From an uncultured Flavobacteriaceae bacterium (GTDB lineage: Bacteria; Bacteroidota; Bacteroidia; Flavobacteriales; Flavobacteriaceae): a DNA stretch of 64,000 nt. The position numbers were made by a program, and so were the translations under genes. The stretch's first letter is position 1. Each line of letters opens with the position of its first letter. Location of the stretch: positions 62,001-126,000 of the forward strand of contig CALLUG010000006.1 of the NCBI GenBank assembly GCA_938011315.1, read 5' to 3'. Below the pieces are notes generated by a model. It searched no databases. It was not told the DNA's origin and saw only the letters and a program-made list of their open reading frames with translations. Shown piece after piece: positions 44,725 to 54,272 of the stretch.

Positions 44725-45495
44725 ATGGCAACTTACAAGAAACGAGGATATAAACCAAAAACAAAAGCTGAAAAACTTGAGCTAGTAGAAGAAACGTCTA
44801 CAACAGCAGAAGTGTTTAACACCCTAGATGAAGGAGCGTCTAAAGCAGAGCAATGGGTTGTTAAAAACCAAAACTATATTTTTATAGTAATTACAATTGC
44901 CGTAATTGGTGTTTTAGGATACTTAGGCTATAATAAATACATACAAGAACCCAAGGAACGTACTGCTATGAACGATATGTTTCAGGCACAACACTATTTT
45001 GACAGCGCAGTAACCGAGTCGGCAAAAGATTCGTTGTACGCTTTGTCTTTAGAGGGTGGAGAAGGAAAGTTTGGTATGTTGGATATTATTAATCAATACG
45101 GAGGCACTAAGGCTGGCAACTTAGCTAATTATTATGCCGGAATAGCCTACCTAAATTTAAAAGATTATCAAAATGCAATAAAGTATTTAAGTGATTTTTC
45201 TAGCAACGATGAGGTTTTAAGCTCAGTGTCAAAAGGGAGTATAGGGGATGCCTTTGCACAACTAGACCAATTAGACGAAGCTTTAGAGTATTATGAAAAA
45301 GCAGCAAAGATTTCAAAAAACGAATACACTGCAGCGATGTACCTATACAAGTCAGGAACAACCGCATTGGAATTAGGGCAACATAAAAAAGCCTTAGATA
45401 TTTTTACACGCATTAAAAATGAATTTCCAGAGGCTAAAGGGCCAGCTAATATTGATACCTTTATAGGTAAAGCTGAAGCGTCTCTGAAAAATTAA
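44725..45495 (+). CDS. Membrane-anchored TPR protein (YfgM-like)
   Basis: A 256-residue protein with a charged cytoplasmic N-terminus, one membrane helix (about 51-69) and TPR-like repeats (about 120-250) in the periplasm. The form resembles YfgM, a SecYEG-associated protein, but similarity by eye is only in layout. It is divergent from recF and two bases before ribH, so co-transcribed with it. Confidence 0.75.
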   Translation: MATYKKRGYKPKTKAEKLELVEETSTTAEVFNTLDEGASKAEQWVVKNQNYIFIVITIAVIGVLGYLGYNKYIQEPKERTAMNDMFQAQHYFDSAVTESAKDSLYALSLEGGEGKFGMLDIINQYGGTKAGNLANYYAGIAYLNLKDYQNAIKYLSDFSSNDEVLSSVSKGSIGDAFAQLDQLDEALEYYEKAAKISKNEYTAAMYLYKSGTTALELGQHKKALDIFTRIKNEFPEAKGPANIDTFIGKAEASLKN

Positions 45496-45497
45496 TT

Positions 45498-45980
45498 ATG
45501 GCAACCCTAAATAAAAACTTGTCACATTACGATAAGACAACAATCCCAAATGCGAAAAAGTTTCGATTTGGGATTGTTGTTTCTGAGTGGAACCCTGAAA
45601 TTACAGAAGGACTTTACACTGGTGCATATGAAGCTTTAATAGATTGTGATGCATTACCCGATAATATTTTGCGTTGGAATGTACCAGGGAGTTTTGAACT
45701 TATTTATGGGGCAAAAAAAATGCTATCTCAAAATGTAGATGCTGTTATTGCTATAGGCAGTGTTATACAAGGCGAAACAAAGCACTTCGACTTTGTATGC
45801 GAAGGCGTAACACAAGGTATTAAAACGCTTAATTTGACACAAAATATTCCTGTTATTTTTTGTGTACTTACAGATACAAACTACAAACAAGCCATAGATC
45901 GTTCTGGTGGTATTTATGGGAACAAAGGCACGGAAGCTGCCATTGCAGCCATAAAAATGGCAGTCTTGAGTAAACGCTAA
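45498..45980 (+). CDS. ribH: 6,7-dimethyl-8-ribityllumazine synthase
   Basis: A 160-residue lumazine synthase; it joins the ribityl-pyrimidine with dihydroxybutanone phosphate in riboflavin synthesis. It has the motifs VSEWNPEITEGLYTGA, NVPGSFELIYGAK, GSVIQGETKHFDFVCEG (His for proton transfer) and GNKGTEAA. The other riboflavin genes are not nearby. Confidence 0.96.
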   Translation: MATLNKNLSHYDKTTIPNAKKFRFGIVVSEWNPEITEGLYTGAYEALIDCDALPDNILRWNVPGSFELIYGAKKMLSQNVDAVIAIGSVIQGETKHFDFVCEGVTQGIKTLNLTQNIPVIFCVLTDTNYKQAIDRSGGIYGNKGTEAAIAAIKMAVLSKR

Positions 45981-46122
45981 ACTTTTTTAAAATAATTACG
46001 CTCCTAATAAGCCGCTTTTTTGTAACTTAATGTTAAACTTTTTGTTAGCAATTTTTGAGACTTAAAGAGCTTTAATTAGTGGTATTTTCTGTATTTTTGA
46101 TAAACTTAATAAAGTTTTTTGT

Positions 46123-46410
46123 ATGCTATTTTCATTTTTTAAACAGAATAAAAATAAAAGATATAATTATACTCCAAGATATTATGACGAGCGAAAAGAG
46201 CGGCTGGATGCTCTAAAAAAAAAACATGGATTAATTGAAGACGATTCTACTGAAAGTTCACATAGACGAAGGAGCTTTAGAGATGATTGGAAACAGAATA
46301 GTAAAATTAGAACTAATAACAATTCACGAATCAGACTGTTAACGATTTTAATCTTTTTATTATTAGCTGGTTATATTTTGCTAAACTACCTAGGTATTAC
46401 ATTTATTTAA
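46123..46410 (+). CDS. Small C-terminally anchored membrane protein, unknown
   Basis: Not recognised as a named family. Ninety-five residues: a charged, Lys/Arg-rich cytoplasmic part (1-70) with HRRRSFRDDWKQN and one hydrophobic C-terminal helix (about 71-92). Its stop TAA shares one base with the mutL start, so it is translationally coupled to mutL. A membrane link to mismatch repair is conceivable but not shown. Confidence 0.65.
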   Translation: MLFSFFKQNKNKRYNYTPRYYDERKERLDALKKKHGLIEDDSTESSHRRRSFRDDWKQNSKIRTNNNSRIRLLTILIFLLLAGYILLNYLGITFI

Positions 46411-48269
46411 TGTCAGACATCATCCAATTATTACCAGATCACGTTGCTAATCAAATAGCTGCAGGCGAAGTTGTACAACGTCCTTCTTCTGTAGTAAAAG
46501 AGCTTATAGAAAATGCAATAGATGCCAATGCAACTCTTATTAAGTTAATTATAAAAGATGCCGGCAAGGTGCTTATTCAGGTTATAGATAACGGCAAGGG
46601 GATGAGCGTAACCGATGCGCGCTTAAGTTTTGAACGTCATGCCACTTCAAAAATAAAATCGGCAGACGATTTGTTTAATCTCCATACCAAAGGTTTTAGA
46701 GGCGAAGCTTTAGCGAGTATTGCCGCTATAGCTCATATTGATTTAAAAACAAAACAGCACAACGACGATATTGGCACACATATAAAGATTGAAGGGAGCA
46801 ACACGCTGTCTCAAGACGTTATTGTTACCCCAACAGGAACGTCTATTGCTGTCAAAAATTTATTTTTTAACATTCCTGCACGGCGTAATTTTTTGAAATC
46901 TAACGCTGTAGAATTGCGTCATATCATAGATGAGTTTCATAGGGTAAGTTTAGCACATCCCACTATAAGCTTTACCTTACACCATAACGCCAATGAGCTG
47001 TTTAATCTTCCTATTAGTAATTACAGACAACGTATTGTTTCTGTTTTTGGTGCCAAAATAAATGAAAAATTAGTTCCTGTAAAGGAAACTACAGAAATTT
47101 TAAAACTTAAAGGCTTTATAGGAAAACCAGAATTTGCAAAAAAAACAAGAGGGGAGCAATTCTTTTTTGTTAATAATCGTTACATCAAAAGCCACTACCT
47201 CAACCACGCAGTAAGTTCGGCCTTTGAGGGTTTGCTAAAACAAGGCACTCATGCAAGTTACTTTTTGTACCTAGAGGTTAATCCAGAAACTATAGACATT
47301 AATATCCATCCTACTAAAACAGAAATAAAGTTTGATGATGAGCACACTCTATACGCTATTTTAAGAGCAGCAATTAAGCACAGTTTAGGCCAATTTAGTA
47401 TCGCTCCTGTTTTGGATTTTGAGCATAATAGTACCCTAGATACACCCTATAATTATAAAAATAAGCAAGGAGTAAGTAATAAACTTAAAATAGATGTCGA
47501 TAGTAACTTTAACCCTTTTAAAGAAGAAAAGCAATCGCTAGACCCCTCTTTTTCTAAAGCAGCAACTTACAAAGAAACGCCTAAAGCAAGTTGGGAAAGT
47601 TTATATATTGAATCTAAAAGTAATACTCCCGAAGTAAAGGCTAACGACATACGTGTTGAGACAGATGAGATTACAGCTTCTTTTTTTGAAGCTGATGCCT
47701 TAGCTACTACAAAAAACACATTTCAGTTACATCATAAATATGTTGTAAACACTATAAAATCTGGATTACTAATCATAGATCAACAACGTGCGCACCAACG
47801 CATATTATACGAAGAGTTTTTGCAAAACATTACGGTTAAGCAAGGTGTAAGTCAACAATTATTATTTCCGTTGCAGTTAGAATTTACTCCAAACGAAATA
47901 CAAATTTTAAAAAGTTTAAGCCCGCAGCTAGCCCAAACAGGTTTTGCTTTTTCCAAATTTAGCGCAGAAACAGTTGAGTGTTTAGGAATCCCAGCAATCC
48001 TAAAAGAAACAGATGTTGCTAATGTTCTTGAGCAGCTTATGAGTGATATTGAAAACGAAGTGCCAGATACTCACTTTAGTCAAACCGATTTGTTAGCCAA
48101 ATCATTATCTAAAAGCTTGGCTATTAAAACAGGACAATACCTAACTAAAGACGAACAAGAGTATATTTTAAACCGATTGTTTGCATGTAAAGAACCTAAT
48201 ATTTCGCCTACTAACAAAACAACATTTATAACTCTACTGGTTACAGATATTGATAAAAAATTTGATTAA
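46410..48269 (+). CDS. mutL: DNA mismatch repair protein MutL
   Basis: A 619-residue protein with the GHKL ATPase motifs ENAIDANA, DNGKGM and TKGFRGEALASI, followed by the transducer region (IHPTKTEIKF) and a C-terminal dimerisation domain after a variable linker. The endonuclease motif DQHAxxE is changed to DQQRAHQ (Asp457-Gln463), and the C-terminal CPHGRP-type motif appears as SPTNKT, so nicking activity looks absent. It couples MutS recognition to repair. It overlaps the small membrane gene and precedes two rhomboid genes. Confidence 0.95.
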   Translation: MSDIIQLLPDHVANQIAAGEVVQRPSSVVKELIENAIDANATLIKLIIKDAGKVLIQVIDNGKGMSVTDARLSFERHATSKIKSADDLFNLHTKGFRGEALASIAAIAHIDLKTKQHNDDIGTHIKIEGSNTLSQDVIVTPTGTSIAVKNLFFNIPARRNFLKSNAVELRHIIDEFHRVSLAHPTISFTLHHNANELFNLPISNYRQRIVSVFGAKINEKLVPVKETTEILKLKGFIGKPEFAKKTRGEQFFFVNNRYIKSHYLNHAVSSAFEGLLKQGTHASYFLYLEVNPETIDINIHPTKTEIKFDDEHTLYAILRAAIKHSLGQFSIAPVLDFEHNSTLDTPYNYKNKQGVSNKLKIDVDSNFNPFKEEKQSLDPSFSKAATYKETPKASWESLYIESKSNTPEVKANDIRVETDEITASFFEADALATTKNTFQLHHKYVVNTIKSGLLIIDQQRAHQRILYEEFLQNITVKQGVSQQLLFPLQLEFTPNEIQILKSLSPQLAQTGFAFSKFSAETVECLGIPAILKETDVANVLEQLMSDIENEVPDTHFSQTDLLAKSLSKSLAIKTGQYLTKDEQEYILNRLFACKEPNISPTNKTTFITLLVTDIDKKFD

Positions 48270-48291
48270 TGCCTTACAAGAATAACAAACA

Positions 48292-49041
48292 ATGAGAGGA
48301 ATTACAGACACGGTAAAACATTTACTAATTATTAATGTTGTAATGTATATTGGTACAGTAACAGTAGGCGGTGGAGAGTTGTTTTACCAATGGTTTGCCC
48401 TCTATTTCCCTAAAAGCGATTTGTTTCAGCCTTGGCAAATTATAACTCACATGTTTATGCATGGGAGTCCAACTCATTTATTGTTTAATATGTTTGCGCT
48501 ATGGATGTTTGGTACAGCTGTAGAGCAACGCTTGGGAAATACTAAATTTTTGTTTGTGTACATCTCCGCAGGTTTGGGCGCAATGCTGTTTCAATTAGGC
48601 TTGTATTATTTTCAGTATATCCCAGCAGAATCGTCATTAATTGCATCAGGAATAAGTGCTACAGAACTACAGGATATACTAGAAACGAACAGGAGTACAC
48701 GACAGATTACAGCACATCAAATAGCAGAACTTCAAAAGATAGTTCAAGTTAACTTATCGTCTATGGTCGGTGCATCTGGAGCAATTATGGGAATTTTAGT
48801 AGCCTACGGTATGATGAATCCAGAAGCAAAACTTATGATGATTTTTTTACCTATTCCCATTAAGGCAAAATATTTTATTCCAGGGCTTATTGGTTTAGAT
48901 ATTATCTCAGCAATTTCTGGACAATCCTTTTTAAGTCCAAGTAATACAGCGTATATGGCACATATTGGTGGTGCTGTTACAGGATTTATAATTATGTGGT
49001 ATTGGAAAAAAAATCAGTTTAACAAACATCGTTGGAATTAA
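48292..49041 (+). CDS. Rhomboid-family intramembrane serine protease (1)
   Basis: A 249-residue membrane protein with the rhomboid core: HMFMHGSPTHLLFNMFALWMFG (the HxxxHLxxNM loop), GASGA with catalytic Ser162, and AHIGG with catalytic His224. Six or so helices. A hydrophilic insert of about 35 residues (rich in Thr, Glu and Gln, residues 115-150) lies between the early helices and the Ser helix. It lies six bases ahead of a second rhomboid gene. Confidence 0.92.
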   Translation: MRGITDTVKHLLIINVVMYIGTVTVGGGELFYQWFALYFPKSDLFQPWQIITHMFMHGSPTHLLFNMFALWMFGTAVEQRLGNTKFLFVYISAGLGAMLFQLGLYYFQYIPAESSLIASGISATELQDILETNRSTRQITAHQIAELQKIVQVNLSSMVGASGAIMGILVAYGMMNPEAKLMMIFLPIPIKAKYFIPGLIGLDIISAISGQSFLSPSNTAYMAHIGGAVTGFIIMWYWKKNQFNKHRWN

Positions 49042-49047
49042 AAAAAA

Positions 49048-49926
49048 ATGACCTCACTTAATTACGATATAAAAGATAAACTAAAGCGATTAAGCGCTTT
49101 TGAGAAAATTATAGCCGTCAATTTGGTTATTTATGTTATAGGTAAAATTTTTTCGCTTAGTCCAAATATTGATAGCGCTAATAGTTTGCAATGGTTAAGT
49201 TTACCTAGTTCTATAAGCAAATTTATAACTAGACCATGGGCATGTGTTACCTACGGGTTTACACATATAGAGTTTTGGCATTTGTTTTTTAATATGTTAA
49301 TACTTTATTTTATTGGGCGTTCGTTTAGCAATTTGTTTAACCTTAAAACATCACTTAATGTCTATTTTCTAGGAATTATTAGCGGTGGAGTTTTGTTTTT
49401 AATTAGTTATGCTGCACTCCCTAATGGGTTGCTTTATAACGTAGGAACTTTAGTTGGCGCCTCGGCAGGGGTAAGGGCATTATTGTTATTTTTGTGTACT
49501 TATATGCCTAGTAAAGAAATGGCTTTTGGCCCTGTTAAAATTAAATTGCTATACGTTGGTTTAATCCTTGTGTTTTTTGATGTAGTAGGCTTATTTGGCA
49601 ACAACCAAGGGGGAAATATTGCACATCTTGGCGGCGCTGCATTGGGATACTTATATGCAATTCAGCTTAAAAAAGGAATTGATATCGGCAAAGGATTTGA
49701 AAAAATTATGGATGCTGTATTTGATTTGTTTTCCTTTCAAAAAAAATCAAAACTAAAAACTGTATATAAGCAAAAAGGAAAGCCTTATGCGGGGCATACT
49801 AAATCGCAGTTCAATGAGTTTAACAAACAAAAGCGCATCGATATTATACTCGATAAAATAAGTAAAAGCGGTTACGATAGTCTTAATAAAGAAGAAAAAG
49901 AATTTTTATTTAAAGCGGGTAAGTAA
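49048..49926 (+). CDS. Rhomboid-family intramembrane serine protease (2)
   Basis: A 292-residue rhomboid with GFTHIEFWHLFFNMLILYFIG, GASAG with Ser139 and AHLGG with His193, so the dyad is intact. It differs from its neighbour by a soluble C-terminal tail of about 80 basic residues (AGHTKSQFNEFNKQKRIDIILDKI), often seen in Bacteroidota paralogues. The pair of different paralogues in one transcript suggests different substrates. Confidence 0.9.
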   Translation: MTSLNYDIKDKLKRLSAFEKIIAVNLVIYVIGKIFSLSPNIDSANSLQWLSLPSSISKFITRPWACVTYGFTHIEFWHLFFNMLILYFIGRSFSNLFNLKTSLNVYFLGIISGGVLFLISYAALPNGLLYNVGTLVGASAGVRALLLFLCTYMPSKEMAFGPVKIKLLYVGLILVFFDVVGLFGNNQGGNIAHLGGAALGYLYAIQLKKGIDIGKGFEKIMDAVFDLFSFQKKSKLKTVYKQKGKPYAGHTKSQFNEFNKQKRIDIILDKISKSGYDSLNKEEKEFLFKAGK

Positions 49927-49933
49927 GTAAATT

Positions 49934-50965
49934 ATGAAACACTTGAGCGCTATAGATAAGCTTATCTTTTTTTGTAATAGCATTATCGCAATTGTATTAT
50001 TGTTTTCGTATTTATTGCCCTATGTACAACCCAAGCATTTTGCATTTCTATCTGTATTAAGTCTTGGAGTTCCATTGCTAATTATACTCAACGTTTTGTT
50101 TTTTGTATATTGGTTACTAAAAATTAAGCGTCAAATTGTAGTCTCTTTATTAGTTTTAGCCATAGGCTATAAGCACGTAGGGTCTTTGTATAAGATTTCG
50201 CCTTCAAAACATGAACCTATAGATGTAAACAATAGCCTTTCGGTAATGAACTATAATGTGCGCTTATTCAATTTGTATAACTGGATAGAAAGTAATGAGG
50301 TTCAAAACAATATTGTAGATTTCATAAAAGAAGTCAACCCAGATATTATTAGCTTTCAAGAGTACCACCCTCATAAGGCCATTGACTTATCGTTTTACAA
50401 CTATAAGTATGAAGTTTTAGAGGGCAATAAGGTAAAATATGGACAGGCTGTTTTTTCAAAATATCCTATTGTTAGTTCGGGGTCTATAAAATTTCCGCAT
50501 ACAGCAAATAATGCAATTTATACAGATATTGTAAAACACAAGGATACAATTCGTATCTATAATGTGCATTTACAATCCTTACGTATTCAACCCGATTTAG
50601 AGCAGTTTGAAATGGAAAACTCTAACGCACTTATTGAGCATGTTAGTGAAGCATTTGAAATACAACAATCCCAAACAGAACTATTTATCAAACACAAAAA
50701 TAGCTCTCCTTATAAAACTGTAGTTTGTGGCGATTTTAACAACACTCCTTACTCTTATGTTTACAACAAAATTAAAGGCGATTTGTGTGACGCTTTTTTG
50801 GAGGCAGGAAATGGCTTTGGTCGCACTTTCGATTTTAAATACTTTCCTACTCGCATCGATTTTATTTTAACAGATGCATCTTATCCTGTAAATAGTTTTA
50901 AAACGTATAGTAAAAAACTATCGGATCATTATCCTATTGTTGCCAACATAGGGTTACATAAATAA
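49934..50965 (+). CDS. Endonuclease/exonuclease/phosphatase-family membrane protein
   Basis: A 343-residue protein with two or three hydrophobic N-terminal helices (about 10-85) and an EEP domain from ~100: MNYNVRLFN, SFQEYHPH (catalytic Glu), DFNNTP, RIDFIL and SDHYPIVA (catalytic Asp and His). Such membrane EEP proteins are common in Bacteroidota; substrates may be phospholipids or nucleic acids. It follows the second rhomboid gene by 7 bases and overlaps the convergent DUF6122 gene at the stop. Confidence 0.85.
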   Translation: MKHLSAIDKLIFFCNSIIAIVLLFSYLLPYVQPKHFAFLSVLSLGVPLLIILNVLFFVYWLLKIKRQIVVSLLVLAIGYKHVGSLYKISPSKHEPIDVNNSLSVMNYNVRLFNLYNWIESNEVQNNIVDFIKEVNPDIISFQEYHPHKAIDLSFYNYKYEVLEGNKVKYGQAVFSKYPIVSSGSIKFPHTANNAIYTDIVKHKDTIRIYNVHLQSLRIQPDLEQFEMENSNALIEHVSEAFEIQQSQTELFIKHKNSSPYKTVVCGDFNNTPYSYVYNKIKGDLCDAFLEAGNGFGRTFDFKYFPTRIDFILTDASYPVNSFKTYSKKLSDHYPIVANIGLHK

Positions 50966-51262
50966 ACAATCTACAGTATCGGCTATAATATGAATACACA
51001 AGCCTAGCCCTAGCACTCGTGTTTTTTTATAAAACAATAATACAACATACCCTACTATTGCAGCATAGGAGTGTAATGGGTGTAGATTAATACTACATCT
51101 ATTAGGGTCAAAAATTGGAGTTGCTAATAAATGATCTATATCAATTAGCATCGTTAAATACATGATAAGGATTACAAAAAAACTGTTCTTTTTGTAATAC
51201 ACAAAAGCGACAATAAGAGGAACAATAAAATGAATTCCGTAATGTGATGCTGTTTGAAGCAT
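50954..51262 (-). CDS. DUF6122 family membrane protein
   Basis: A 102-residue integral membrane protein with a YGIHFIVPLIVA first helix, LTMLIDIDHLLATPIFDPNRCSINLHPLHS and an ending HIIADTVDC. The histidines and aspartates between helices resemble metal-dependent membrane hydrolases, but this is only a similarity in pattern. Function unknown. Its start meets the stop of the WbqC gene and its end overlaps the EEP gene by 12 bases. Confidence 0.8.
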   Translation of the reverse strand: MLQTASHYGIHFIVPLIVAFVYYKKNSFFVILIMYLTMLIDIDHLLATPIFDPNRCSINLHPLHSYAAIVGYVVLLFYKKTRVLGLGLCIHIIADTVDCLFM

Positions 51263-51882
51263 TAAAAATTAATTTCTTGCGACTCCAAATAATGTAACGC
51301 ATTAGTGCCTTCATTAAAGAGTAAATCCAAAATGCTAAGGTTGTTTACAAAACCACATTTAGATTGAAACACTTGTGTATAAGGTGTAAGTGCTATGGGT
51401 TTTTCTTTTCTTACATTAGCCAAATAACGTATATCCTTACTATTTGGGTCTTCTATTTTATAACCTATTGTTTTTTGGTATGAACGTTCTAATTGTAAGC
51501 ATTCAAAAACTTTGTCGATACACTCAAAATTAAAATCCATAATGTAGCTATACGGTTTAGTAAAGAGGGGTTCTAGATCATCTTCGTAAAATTCAAAATA
51601 AGGTGACGTTCTGTAGGCGCTTTGTAAGGACTTCCAGTGTTGTGATTGCCAGTGGTTGTCTTTTACAATTTTAACATCCTTATACAGTTGGCGGTTTTTG
51701 TGCGAGTGCGTTATAGGGATGTTTAATGCTAATTTTCCGTTTGCACCATAAATATAAGTTCGATTTCTATAGGTTTGTTTTTGGTAATTATCACAAACTT
51801 CAAACACTAAGGATTTTGCTTTAACCATAGCAACAAAACTGCTTATTGTTGGAAAATACGTAGGATGTAGTAACAGTGTCAT
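51262..51882 (-). CDS. WbqC family protein
   Basis: A 206-residue protein with the start LLLHPTYFPTISSF, the phrase NRTYIYGANGKLALNIPITH and HWQSQHWKSLQSAYRTSPYFEFYED, all WbqC family features. The family is found in O-antigen loci elsewhere; the enzymatic step is unknown. Here it lies three bases after lepB, as in many relatives. Confidence 0.87.
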   Translation of the reverse strand: MTLLLHPTYFPTISSFVAMVKAKSLVFEVCDNYQKQTYRNRTYIYGANGKLALNIPITHSHKNRQLYKDVKIVKDNHWQSQHWKSLQSAYRTSPYFEFYEDDLEPLFTKPYSYIMDFNFECIDKVFECLQLERSYQKTIGYKIEDPNSKDIRYLANVRKEKPIALTPYTQVFQSKCGFVNNLSILDLLFNEGTNALHYLESQEINF

Positions 51883-51885
51883 CTT

Positions 51886-53484
51886 CTAATTTGCTGCCTT
51901 ACGTTTGCGCCATTTATTAACTCCAAACCAAGCTAATGCAATGATTAAAAATGGAATTAAAAATGAAGTGCGCTCCCCATTGCCGTGCACAACGGTAAAA
52001 ACTCTATCCCAACGAATTTTCCAATTGCTTATGCCGTCATTAATTCCGTCAATGCTCATCCATATAAATACGGGTTTCCCAACAACGTGACTAAAAGGGA
52101 CAAAGCCCCAAAAGCGTGCATCTATAGAGTTGCTGCGGTTATCGCCCATCATCCAGTAATAATCTTGTTTAAAGGTGTAGCTGGTTGCTAGGGTATTATT
52201 AATAAAAATTTGATTGCCTTTTACCTGAACTGTGTTGCCTTCGTACTCTGTAATTGCACGTTTGTATATTGGCAACACATCAATATTAATAGCGACAGTG
52301 CTACCCGCTTTAGGAATATATACAGGACCAAAAAAATCGTTATTCCAGTTGTAAGCAGGGTCGTGTGGAAAAATATTAGAATCTCTAACTCCTTTTTCTG
52401 CCTTGTTAGGCGTTATACTCAATACGTTAGGATTGTTTTTGAATTTTGATAAGGCATCGTCAGATATTGCTGAAAACGAGTATGTGTTTTGTCTATTTAT
52501 GATAGAAAACCGATCGGTAATATCGTAACGTTCCTTTAAGTAGCTTGGATTAAACGTATTCGTTTTTGGCTGCACAAAATAGCTAAACTGAAGCTTAGCA
52601 CGGTCTGGTAATTCATTTTTTTGACCATTAATGTAAACATAGCCTTCACGAATTTCTAAAGAATCTCCAGGAATCCCGACACAGCGTTTTACTAGATTTG
52701 TTTTTTTGTCTATGGGCTTATAGTAATTTCTGTCGGGATTAAAGTTATTCATATCCAACAAGGTGTCTGCAGGTTGGTTAAAAACAACAATCTCATTACG
52801 TTTTATTTTTTGAAAACCAGGAAGTCTTAAGTAGGGGAGTTGCAACTTGTTTTTCCATGAGGTTTTATTTTTTTCAATACGATCATCAAACAAATACGAT
52901 TTCTTTTTAATAATAGGAATGGTGTCGTGTACCATAGGTGCTGCTACTGTACTCATAGGCACTCTAGCGCCGTAATGAAATTTGCTTACAAATAAAAAAT
53001 CGCCAACTAATAATGATTTTTCTAATGAAGATGAAGGAATAACATAGGGCTGAATAAAATAGGTGTGTACTAAAGTGGCAACAACAACAGCAAATAGAAT
53101 AGAGCTTACCCAGTCTCCCGAGCTACTCTTGGGTTGTAAACTCCTATCTTTTATGTGTTCAAGGTCTAGCGCATAATTAAGATAGTAATTGTAGAAGCCT
53201 AATGATACTATGGCTACAAATGTATCGGTGTGGCTGTTTTTTCCAAAGCTTCGTGCTGTTTCTACCCATATTACAGGAAACATAATCAAGTTAATGATTG
53301 GTAAAAATAAGGCAACAGTCCACCAAGGAGATCTATTTATAATTTTCATTAAAACAATAGCGTTGTATATAGGTACAAATGCTTCCCAAGCCTGTCTGCC
53401 TGCCTTTTTATAAAGTTTCCAAGTGCCTAATCCGTGGATAAGCTGTACGATTATAATAAAGATAAACCATTGTGTAAATGTCAT
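51886..53484 (-). CDS. lepB: Signal peptidase I (long Bacteroidota form)
   Basis: A 532-residue membrane peptidase. The N-terminal 115 residues hold extra helices and a DUF5684-like region. Catalytic Ser153 is in VIPSSSLEKSL and Lys266 in VKRCVGIPGD; the box E region is MGDNRSNSIDARFWGFVP. A long insert (about 180-410) separates the catalytic boxes, as in many Bacteroidota. It cleaves signal peptides at the outer face of the inner membrane. The gene is in a run with dapB upstream and WbqC downstream. Confidence 0.95.
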   Translation of the reverse strand: MTFTQWFIFIIIVQLIHGLGTWKLYKKAGRQAWEAFVPIYNAIVLMKIINRSPWWTVALFLPIINLIMFPVIWVETARSFGKNSHTDTFVAIVSLGFYNYYLNYALDLEHIKDRSLQPKSSSGDWVSSILFAVVVATLVHTYFIQPYVIPSSSLEKSLLVGDFLFVSKFHYGARVPMSTVAAPMVHDTIPIIKKKSYLFDDRIEKNKTSWKNKLQLPYLRLPGFQKIKRNEIVVFNQPADTLLDMNNFNPDRNYYKPIDKKTNLVKRCVGIPGDSLEIREGYVYINGQKNELPDRAKLQFSYFVQPKTNTFNPSYLKERYDITDRFSIINRQNTYSFSAISDDALSKFKNNPNVLSITPNKAEKGVRDSNIFPHDPAYNWNNDFFGPVYIPKAGSTVAINIDVLPIYKRAITEYEGNTVQVKGNQIFINNTLATSYTFKQDYYWMMGDNRSNSIDARFWGFVPFSHVVGKPVFIWMSIDGINDGISNWKIRWDRVFTVVHGNGERTSFLIPFLIIALAWFGVNKWRKRKAAN

Positions 53485-53546
53485 AAATTTATGTTTTTAG
53501 ATAGTTAGTAGTAAGGTGCAACAATTTGTAACTTATTTTTTTTATG

Positions 53547-54254
53547 TTAAGTAATATTTAACACATCATGCATTGTGTACACCCCTGTCTTTCCGTGCAG
53601 CCATTCTGCCGCAATTATTGCTCCTAGGGCAAATCCGTTTCTATTATGAGCTTTATGTGTTATAGCAATATGATCAACATCAGACTCGTAGTTTACAGTA
53701 TGAGTTCCAGGAATGTTTGTAATACGTTTAGCATTAATGGCAATAGTATTGCGCTCTGGTTTTTCTGTTTCTAACTTCCAGTCGTTGTATTTGGAGTTTT
53801 CTATAATATCTTTAGCCAGTGTGATTGCGGTTCCACTTGGAGCGTCTAGTTTTTGGGTATGGTGTATTTCTTCTATAGTTACATTATATTGTTGTAGTGT
53901 ATTTGTTATTTCAGCAAGTTTTTTATTAAGTTCAAAAAAAATATTAACGCCAATACTAAAATTAGAAGCGTAAATAAATGCGCCTTGTTTTTTATGACAT
54001 AAATCGATAACATCATTATAGTGGTCTAACCAACCTGTTGTTCCAGAAACTACAGGGATGTTGTTGTTTAAGCAGGTTGTTATGTTAGTTACTGCTGCGT
54101 TTGGTACACTAAAATCGATAGCCATATCGATACCTTGCATACGGTAATTGCTAATGTTTTTAGTTGTTTTTAGGGCTATACTGTGTCCGCGTTCTATAGC
54201 TATGGTTTCAATAACTTTTCCCATTTTTCCGTATCCTAATAATGCTATTTTCAT
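53547..54254 (-). CDS. dapB: 4-hydroxy-tetrahydrodipicolinate reductase
   Basis: A 235-residue NAD(P)H reductase in lysine and diaminopimelate synthesis. It has the N-terminal GYGKMGK Rossmann loop, SGTTGW, ASNFSIGVNIF, and the HHTQKLDAPSGTA catalytic segment. Its length is slightly short for the family but the key motifs are present. It lies 18 bases after the DUF5683 gene. Confidence 0.95.
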   Translation of the reverse strand: MKIALLGYGKMGKVIETIAIERGHSIALKTTKNISNYRMQGIDMAIDFSVPNAAVTNITTCLNNNIPVVSGTTGWLDHYNDVIDLCHKKQGAFIYASNFSIGVNIFFELNKKLAEITNTLQQYNVTIEEIHHTQKLDAPSGTAITLAKDIIENSKYNDWKLETEKPERNTIAINAKRITNIPGTHTVNYESDVDHIAITHKAHNRNGFALGAIIAAEWLHGKTGVYTMHDVLNIT

Positions 54255-54272
54255 GCGTTTGGTTTAGGATTA

